A stretch of 64,000 nucleotides of DNA from NCBI GenBank assembly GCA_037349315.1, contig JBAIAC010000033.1, positions 23,826,001 through 23,890,000 of the forward strand, in the 5' to 3' direction. The position numbers and the translations under genes were made by a program. The notes under the pieces are model-generated. The model was given only the letters and a program-made list of their open reading frames with translations. It was not told the DNA's origin and made no database searches. Positions 57,801 to 64,000 of the stretch are shown here, piece after piece. Every line of letters starts with the position of its first letter. Position 1 is the first letter of the stretch. The DNA comes from Chelydra serpentina. Its lineage: Eukaryota > Chordata > Testudines > Chelydridae.

Positions 57801-59105
57801 AGAACTAGACAAGTATCTCTGTGAAGATATTGTACTGTGTCTATATTCAAAGAAGTCTGTAACAGACTGCCTGTACTAGAACACAAATTTCTTCATTTGT
57901 TTATTCAATTGTAAAGAGAGACTTAGGCCATGGGAACACTATGGACGGAATCTCTGTGTTGACCAAACTTATTATTGCTCCAACTGGCAAGCAGCTCATT
58001 GAGTCATACTATCAGAAGCACTGCGTCCCAGGATCACTTAGTGTAGTGAATCATGACACCTCCATTGAAAGAGGTACAATTCTTGCCATACAAGGTAGGA
58101 TGTATTTTCACTGTCTGGCCAATAGAAACAATTTTGAAATGGAAGAACTGCCTTCTCTAAGGCCAAATACTATACTCCTAAAGGATCTCCTGGGTTTTGT
58201 AAAACAAACAAAACAAAACAAAAAACCCACAAAAAGCCACACACGAAACAAGCAACACACACTACTACAAGACGGAACATTCGTCAATATAAAATTGCAG
58301 TAACATACAAAGATTCCATTGAAAAAACTCTTAGAACAGGCCCACACCTAGGGGCCCAGATCCTAGAGTCATTGGATATCAGAACCAGAGCTTTCCATTT
58401 AAATGAGTCTCTAGCCCTGGTGGTTGTGAAAAAGCTTAAAAATGTGACCTGAATGTAATCCATACTGTGAGGTTTACGAGAGTCTGCACGCAGTTTCCAG
58501 CAGAAGGTGAAGCTGCCATTAGTCACGAAAAAAGCTGCTGCTTTCACCACTGCTTGGAATGAGAGGGATACTACCAATGGTTCAGAGGAGAAGGAGTCTC
58601 CTAGTTCCTCTAGGCAGCTCAGGGTGAGGAAGGAGTGGCTTTTGGTCATAACTGCTGCCCATTCCAAGTGGTCAGGGGACGAAGGACCTCTGCTGCTGAC
58701 CTGAGTTGTGTTTGAAGTGTCAATCTTAATATTGCACCAACTACTTCCAGAATTTAATATTTAGATTTTGTTCTAAATATTTTTCATCTGCCCCAGACAG
58801 GTTGTTCTCTGTAGAGTCAGTAATTCCTGATAAATCTTCTCTGAAAATAATTTCTAGCATTTTTATTGTGATAATGGACACCTAGTGCTTATTATATCTT
58901 GCCAGAAATAAATACAAGGCACAAAAATATAAACTACAACTACACTTATAAAAAGATTTTCCACAGTATGTTTATTTCATTTTAAAGCGGACTGAAAAAT
59001 TCTGTAAAATAGTAGAGACTTTTTGGCACCAGTACAGTGGATTGCCCTCTCTCTCATTCTTTGTCTTATCATCGGCTGCTGAAAAAAATAAATCAAACTG
59101 CCCTT

Positions 59106-59140
<35 letters not shown>

Positions 59141-59400
59141 GAGGCAGGGACAGGAATAGAATCTCACTCTAATGTAGCACACAAGGTTTGCTCAAATGGG
59201 AATCAAGATGTTAGATATTAATCCAATACTTATTAGTATTACTTACCAGGAGGGCTAATTCTACCATTACTACTATTCTGCCTTTGAAGGTGTTCTTTAT
59301 AGCAAATTGAACACATTCCATTTGTACGAGGGTTTCCATAAAATCCGCATCCAGTGGAACAAAGCATAGGCACTTGGCTATGGTTAGTTTCTTGAGCCAT
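42124..59400 (-). CDS. ZFAND6: AN1/A20-type zinc finger protein 6, five-coding-exon span
   Basis: Ubiquitin-binding cytoplasmic adaptor (also known as AWP1) linked to NF-kB signalling and peroxisomal protein import. Exons of 154, 112, 101, 114 and 149 nt join in frame to 630 nt, 209 residues, against 208 in human. The A20 finger at residues 14-33 has C14, C18, C30, C33 (C-x3-C-x11-C-x2-C). A Ser/Thr/Gln-rich linker spans about 48-140. The AN1 finger has C150, C153, C164, C166, C171, H174, H180, C182. All eight plus four zinc ligands are intact, and the C-terminus is the family-typical [16 protein letters not shown]. All introns are GT-AG. The gene lies upstream of FAH on the same strand, the vertebrate order. 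Non-coding 5' exon(s) are not identified and are probably outside the window. Confidence 0.96.
42641..42818 (+). mobile_element. Turtle tRNA-derived SINE with CR1-type 3' end, copy 1
   Basis: Starts GAGGGATCTCAGTGGTTTGA (tRNA A-box region), followed by a degenerate B box GAGTTCAATCCC. The 3' third, GGTTGGACTAGATGACCTCC to GATATTCTATG, is the same as the CR1 3' end at 61258-61345. Flanks CATTGTATGAAG and CATTATGAAG form an imperfect target duplication. This is the pol III SINE family of cryptodiran turtles. ZFAND6 3' UTR side is at 42124, so it lies in intron 5 between exons 4 and 5. Confidence 0.88.
43133..43246 (-). CDS. ZFAND6: ZFAND6 coding exon 4 (residues 123-161), start of AN1 finger
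   Basis: 114 nt, acceptor ATATTAG|TT, donor ACTG|GTAAGA. Encodes an acidic stretch, then the basic [20 protein letters not shown] with the first two AN1 ligands C150 and C153. Confidence 0.96.
44642..44721. repeat. (TG)n(TA)n(CA)n compound microsatellite
   Basis: 80 bp of alternating purine-pyrimidine that is self-complementary end to end: TG repeats, then TA, then CA. ZFAND6 intron between coding exons 3 and 4. Confidence 0.95.
45725..45855. mobile_element. Short hAT-like MITE (target duplication GCAGCAAT)
   Basis: 131 bp, ends TAGGGTGACCAGA and TCTGGTCATCCTA, exact 8-bp duplications GCAGCAAT at 45717-45724 and 45856-45863. ZFAND6 intron 4. Confidence 0.85.
52427..52721. mobile_element. 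PIF/Harbinger-like MITE, copy 2 (target duplication TAA)
   Basis: 295 bp with inverted ends GGGTAGGTCTACACTTACC and TAGTGTAGACTAGCCC, flanked by TAA. Same family and orientation as 26506-26811, including the internal hairpins at about 52470-52515 and 52643-52680. It lies in ZFAND6 intron 4. Confidence 0.75.
52815..52918 (+). mobile_element. CR1 3' tail fragment
   Basis: About 100 bp: GTGAGATTCTGTGGCCTG, then GATTAGATGATCATTATGGT and CCCTTCTGACCTTAAAG, ending ACTATGAGTCTATC. This is a CR1 subfamily 3' end different from 61258-62335. Confidence 0.7.
54214..54314 (-). CDS. ZFAND6: ZFAND6 coding exon 3 (residues 89-123), linker
   Basis: 101 nt, acceptor TTCCTAG|T, donor CAAG|GTTAGT. Encodes [20 protein letters not shown] then [13 protein letters not shown], the second half of the low-complexity linker between the zinc fingers. 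Confidence 0.92.
54854..54888 (+). repeat. (TG)n microsatellite
   Basis: About 17 uninterrupted TG units followed by a short GA run. ZFAND6 intron between coding exons 2 and 3. Confidence 0.95.
55386..55793. mobile_element. Probable hAT-like element with internal minisatellite
   Basis: Ends CAGAGGTAGATTA and TAATCTGCC are partly inverted; no convincing target duplication. The interior, 55490-55700, holds about three diverged units of 65-75 bp built on GGCAGGAGCACCGGGTGAG and GGGGCAAGCCCCC. It is GC-rich in an AT-rich intron (ZFAND6 intron 1 upstream of exon 3). Confidence 0.5.
56400..56575 (-). mobile_element. MIR-like SINE relic, antisense
   Basis: GTAGATCTCGGAATGATTTAC, then GAGTAGCAGAGCTAGGAATA and GAACTCAAGTCTCCTA resemble the antisense MIR/LINE tail order. 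ZFAND6 intron between coding exons 2 and 3. Confidence 0.5.
57070..57181 (-). CDS. ZFAND6: ZFAND6 coding exon 2 (residues 52-89), linker
   Basis: 112 nt, acceptor TTCCAG|CA, donor CCAAG|GTAAAT. Encodes [20 protein letters not shown] then a Ser/Thr-rich run. It matches the mammalian linker exon in frame and boundary. Confidence 0.92.
59107..59136 (+). repeat. Poly(A) run, 30 nt
   Basis: Thirty consecutive A in ZFAND6 intron between coding exons 1 and 2. No SINE or processed gene body is recognised immediately upstream. Confidence 0.95.
59247..59400 (-). CDS. ZFAND6: ZFAND6 coding exon 1 (residues 1-52), A20 finger
   Basis: ATG at 59400 preceded by AGAGGAAA (A at -3). Encodes [20 protein letters not shown] and the rest of the A20 zinc finger. 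Donor CCTG|GTAAGT. The exon continues into 5' UTR to an acceptor at either 59410 (TTTACAG) or about 59418 (TTTCAG). Confidence 0.97.
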
Positions 59401-61257
59401 TTTCCTCTTCTGTAAACCTGAAATTCACATACACAGCCAATTATCTAGTGAACTCAGATGATTTTCACCTGTTGCGTTTTAAAATACAAAAGTTCCTACT
59501 GCTTTCGCATCATCTATTCCAGTCACAAAAGTGACTGGAATAGATGATGCTTTAGAAAAAAGGATCTTTGGGTCAAATTCTCTACAACTGTTTCATGGAA
59601 ATCAGAGAGTGTCTTTAAAAAAACACACACACCAAATTTCAAGACCCTGATTAAAAACAAATCTGCAGAAGAATTAGTGTCTTCCATTGACTTTGGTGGT
59701 AAAGACTGTGCAGGACTGGGCAATTTTAAATGAATGTGCAGCAGGGTGTGCATTTTCATAAGCATACAGATTTTTTTACTTTCATGTGGAGCAGTCAGTA
59801 ATTTATCACTTTCAGAGAGACTATATTAATTCCTAGCCTACGCCCTGAAAGCCCAGAAAAGACATCTACATGAAACACTTTTTGAAGCTTGTACTCATGA
59901 CACTACTCAAACTCAAAGTATAAGCTGAAGACTAAAGAAGGGAAATTATTCCTGCTTACTTCACAACAACATTTAATCATGAACAGCAACTATAAAAATT
60001 GTCAGGCTATTTCTTGGAATTTAGGAATCTGTTACATTATAAATTCATATTAAGATTTTCATATTCAGAAGTTACCATTTTGGTCAAGAGCATTTGAACA
60101 GATACATTCTTCCATACCTCAACTCCAACAAGATTTTTGGAATATTCTTTCCTACAATTTAGATCGTATGTGGTAGTCAATTTGGTAAGTGTTGCTTTGC
60201 AAGTTACCCTGTCTTTTATTTGTATTTCTCTCCTTATTAACAAGGAACATTTGTCTTGCAAGCTAAAAAGCTCAGATGACCTTCTCCATCATGAATCAAT
60301 CACTTTGTCTTCTTCACCCTCAATCAAACCTCCAAAACTGACCATAGTATATAGTTCAACATTTGAAACTGAGACTGTAGTATAGACTAATGCATCATAT
60401 CAATGCGCCATTACTTTAAAGAACGCCAAGCTGACTGTAAAGTACAAAATGCCACAGAATTGTTAGGTAGATGTCAGATTGCTTAAGCTTGGTCCATAAA
60501 ACGCTCTCACTGTACAATTTATTCAGCTAGAGAAGAAAGGAAAAATACTCTTACAGCGGAGTCAGTCAAATTTATCTTTTAACTTCAACTTCTTAAACAT
60601 CTGGCAAATGCTCAAATGTTTTCCCCTCGTGGTCAAAGATCTTAAAATACTGCCTTACAAATTTTCAATGGTAGACATTTATGAACATCATTTTTCTTCT
60701 ACAGCTTAGTTTTAACAAGTATATCAGTGCAAGGAGACTGCCCTTTCATTATGAGTCTAAAGTAATAAGATTCGGCTGGTCGGATTCACAAGAGATATTT
60801 TGAAGTAATATTTAAGAAGTTTACAGACCATAACTGTTTGTACTAATATAGCACCTAGAGACCCCACTCAGCAAAATGCCCCTTGTGCAAGGCACTATAC
60901 AAGCAAGTAACAGAGTTACTCTGTGCGCCCAGGAGCATAAAAATCTGGGTTTGTGACAGGGCACAAATATGAAACAAACAGACATAGGTGGGGATGGGAG
61001 GATGAGGTAACAAAAAACAAAAACAAATTTAGCATAAGCAGAAGTCTCAGATCACCACTTGCCTAGTCATTGCAATGGTCCATTCAAAATTTATACAATA
61101 CACACCATCCCAAAAGGTGATATTGTTGCATACTGGAAGCTTGTCAAGACTTGACAGTTAAATTCAAGTAAGAATGATTCAGTAGTTTTAGACCTATAGA
61201 CATTTAGTGTACAGCAAATATTGGCTGTATGGAAGACAAATCCATGCTCCTAAGTTT

Positions 61258-62335
61258 CCATAGAATATCAGGGTTGGAAGGGACCTCAGGAGGTCATCTA
61301 GTCCAACCCCCTGCTCAAAAGCAGGACCAATCCCCAACTAAGTCATCCCAGCCAGGGCTTTGTCAAGCCTGACCTTAAAAACCTCTAAGGAAGGAGATTC
61401 CACCACCTCCCTAGGTAACCCATTCCAGTGCTTCACCACCCTACTAGTGAAAAAGTTTTTCCTAATATCCAACCTAAACCTTCCCCTCTGCAACTTGAGA
61501 CCATTACTCCTTGTTCTGTCATCTGGTACCACTGAGAACAGTCTAGATCCATCCTCTTTGGAACCCCCTTTCAGATACTTGAAAGCAGCTATCAAATCCC
61601 CCCTCGTTCTTCTCTTCTGCAGACTAAACAATTCCAGTTCCCTCAGCCTCTCCTCATAAGTCATGTGCTCCAGCCCCCTGATCATTTTTGTTGCCCTCCA
61701 CTGGACTCTTTCCAATTTTCCCACATCCTTCTTGTAGTGTGGGGCCAAAAACTGAACACTGTACTCCAGATGAGGCCTTACCAATGCCAAATAGAGGGGA
61801 ATGATCACGTCCCTTGATCTGCTGGAAATGCCCCTAATTATACAACCCAAAATGCCGTTAGCCTTCTTGGCAACAAGGACACACTGTTGACTCATATCCA
61901 GCTTCTCATCCACTGTAACCCTTAGGTCCTTTTCTGCAGAACTGCTGCCTAGCCATTTGGTTCCTAGTCTGAAGCAATGCATGGGATTCTTCCGTCCTAA
62001 GTGCAGGACTCTGCACTTGTCCTTGTTAAACCTCATCATATTTCTTTTGGCCCAATCCTCTAATTTGTCTAGGTCCCTCTGTATCCTATCCCTACCCTCC
62101 AGCATATCTACCACTCCTCCCAGTTTAGTGTCATCTGTAAACTTGCTGAGGGTGCAGTCCACGCCATCCTCCAGATCATTAATGAAGATCTTGAACAAAA
62201 CCGGCCCCAGGACCGACCCTTGGGGCACTCCGCTTGATACCGGCTGCCAAATAGACATGGAGCTGTTGATCACTACCCGTTGAGCCCGACGATCTAGCCA
62301 GCTTTCTATCCACCTTATATTCCATTCATCATACA
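61258..62335 (-). mobile_element. 5'-truncated CR1 LINE with open reverse-transcriptase ORF
   Basis: About 1.08 kb. The 3' tail (minus strand) ends GATATTCTATG. The frame 62354-61338 is open for 338 codons; its first few residues are flanking sequence. It contains the RT motifs [13 protein letters not shown] (residues 43-55) and FTDDTKL in place of the usual FADDTKL, then the thumb and C-terminal region ending LDKALAGMT. The endonuclease and N-terminal RT are missing, so it cannot move itself. Few lesions mark it as the youngest LINE copy in the window. Confidence 0.9.
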
Positions 62336-62789
62336 CTAACAAAACTAAATACAATTTATACTATGTTGATATCAGTATACTACAGTATCACTACTGGATT
62401 GGAGAATGAAGGGGAGAAAGCTTACATTAAACTACATACCTGTTGTGTTAACAAAGACTATTGTCAGTACTTTAGTTAGAGCCTTACATTTCAAATTTCA
62501 CTTGGGGATGAAATCTGACTAGAATATCATTCAATGCGGACTTTAAATAAACTAGATAGCTAAACTATTCCCCCACCACCATAAGCACACAGACTGGTCC
62601 ACTGTGGAACTGCGAATGGTAACCTTCTACCATTGCTAATGAAACAAGAAAAGAAACTGCATACATATCCTTTCCCATTCAGCCATCCCAGTGGCTGAGG
62701 GGAGTACGCACCTATTGGTATTACTATCTGGTAAGTCCTGAGGGTCTGAAAAGCATTAAAGGGGCAATGCATACTGTGGCATTATGCCC

Positions 62790-63656
62790 CCCTATTCTTA
62801 TGATACGATTATGGCATAACTGTGATGTATTTTATACAAGATAAGGCATGTGAGATATCATTGGAAAAGTTATGATTTACTGAATATGATTATCCTATTT
62901 GTATGCATGTATCATTTTGGTATCTGAAGTTAGGAATATTGTCTAGGGCCATTAGGGAAAACAATAGCTCTTTGATGATGCTAATCAGCCACTGAGAAGT
63001 CTTACTGGGGATGCTATAAACAGCCTCTGAGTTATGGCTGCAGTGCCATGTGACTAAGTCACCTGGTACTGGACTCTATGATACTACTAGTATTTTTTCA
63101 CTAAATAGGGGTGGGACCCACACTGGGAGACAAAGGATTCCCACCATATCCAAAAACTATTTAAGGCAAGGGAGTAACATCATCATGGCTCATTCATCAT
63201 TAACTCCCCAGTCAAGAAAGAAGGCTGCTGAAAATACCTGAGAAACAAAGACTGAGCTGGGTGGAGGGGGCAGGGGAGAAGGGCTGAACCCAGACTTGAG
63301 GGGGTCTGGCCTGTGAAAGGAATATCTGGAGTTTTAAGCTTCAAGCAAGTGCAGATTGCAGAGATTCTTGAAGATAATCTGCCTAAAACAATAGTTATGG
63401 TGAGAATTTGTTACTTATAACCAGTTTCTTTAGTATATTAAACTTAGATTACCTAGCAAATAAAACAAATACGCAATCTGCTTCTATCTGTTTGCTATCC
63501 CTTATAACCACTTAAAATCTACCTTTTGTAGTTAATAAATTTGCTTTTGTTTTGTCTAAAACCAGTTTGTGTATAAATCCTACCTGGGGGCAGAAAGCAG
63601 TATATACCCCTCTCCACATTGAGAGAGGGGGGCGAATTTCATGAGCTTACACTGTA
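62790..63656 (+). mobile_element. LTR-like interspersed repeat, truncated
   Basis: About 870 bp without a usable ORF, containing an AATAAA signal at 63534 followed by a T-rich run and a TGTACAG end. Its composition, poly(A) signal and partial CTATTTAAGG TATA-like box (63158) suggest a retroviral-type LTR piece. I recognise the sequence as a recurrent turtle repeat from general knowledge, but ends and duplications are not resolved here. Confidence 0.45.
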
Positions 63657-64000
63657 CAGTTAATCTCTCTTGCGCTAAACATTTTATTGGATTTTCTCAT
63701 CTAGGAAACATGGGAGGTGTAAGTGTAGTAGCTCTTTCCATTTTTTGTTGCTAGACATCATGGGAAGGAATTACCTGTATGTAAAGTTGCTACATAAAAC
63801 CCAGTCCTCTAGAGAAGGAGAAACTAACTGGTGTAAGAGGCAACTGCCAAGTCTACTTAGGGCCAAGAACATAATAAGTGACTTAACCACATCATCTATT
63901 GAAAGAAAAAAATTAAAAAGTAACAAGGGTCCATGAATGGAACCGGACTAAAATGTTATTACTTTGAGATTCAAAAGATGCAAACTCCTTTGCTTGCAAA

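Larger units (their letters stand above)
59410..64000 (-). other. Probable ZFAND6 5' intron or upstream region
   Basis: Holds the young CR1 and an LTR-like repeat. 59420-61250 and 63660-64000 show nothing recognised; no CpG-rich promoter for ZFAND6 is seen, so its transcription start is likely beyond the window. Confidence 0.6.

Noticed and set aside
58284..58667. 127-codon minus-strand ORF between ZFAND6 coding exons 1 and 2
   Set aside because: No similarity to the ZFAND6 linker, no in-frame splice sites, and the flanking exons already join in frame without it.

Overview
This is vertebrate nuclear DNA, almost certainly from a hidden-necked (cryptodiran) turtle. The evidence is two spliced single-copy vertebrate genes, CR1 LINEs, two copies of the tRNA-derived SINE with a CR1-type 3' end that is typical of cryptodiran turtles, MIR-like SINE relics, solo LTRs, and many non-autonomous DNA transposons. 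There is no bacterial-style gene organisation. Species cannot be assigned from this sequence alone.

Both genes lie on the minus strand, in the order ZFAND6 then FAH, as on human 15q25.1. ZFAND6 (A20/AN1 zinc-finger protein) has five coding exons between 59400 and 42124, predicting 209 residues. Its 5' non-coding exon(s) are not recognised and are probably beyond 64000. FAH (fumarylacetoacetate hydrolase, last enzyme of tyrosine breakdown) has 14 coding exons between 37038 and 4201. They sum to 1260 nt (419 residues plus stop), and all splice sites and known catalytic residues are intact. About 4.3 kb separates the ZFAND6 poly(A) signal (41331) from the FAH start codon.

Layout: 1-4000, sequence downstream of FAH, with a solo LTR, CR1 relics and a perfect 73-bp inverted repeat. 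4201-37038, the FAH gene; intron 13 (12.6 kb) and intron 1 (4.2 kb) are packed with transposons. 37039-41330, FAH promoter side and intergenic DNA, including a head-to-head pair of Penelope-like tails carrying hammerhead-ribozyme-like motifs. 41331-59409, ZFAND6. 59410-64000, probable ZFAND6 5' intron or upstream sequence, with a 5'-truncated CR1 that keeps a 338-codon reverse-transcriptase ORF and a piece of an LTR-like repeat.

The best signals for a second look are structural: the paired hammerhead-like inverted repeat just upstream of FAH, the 73-bp perfect palindrome, a series of datable nested insertions, and two solo LTRs of one family in opposite orientations. No new protein-coding system is evident.
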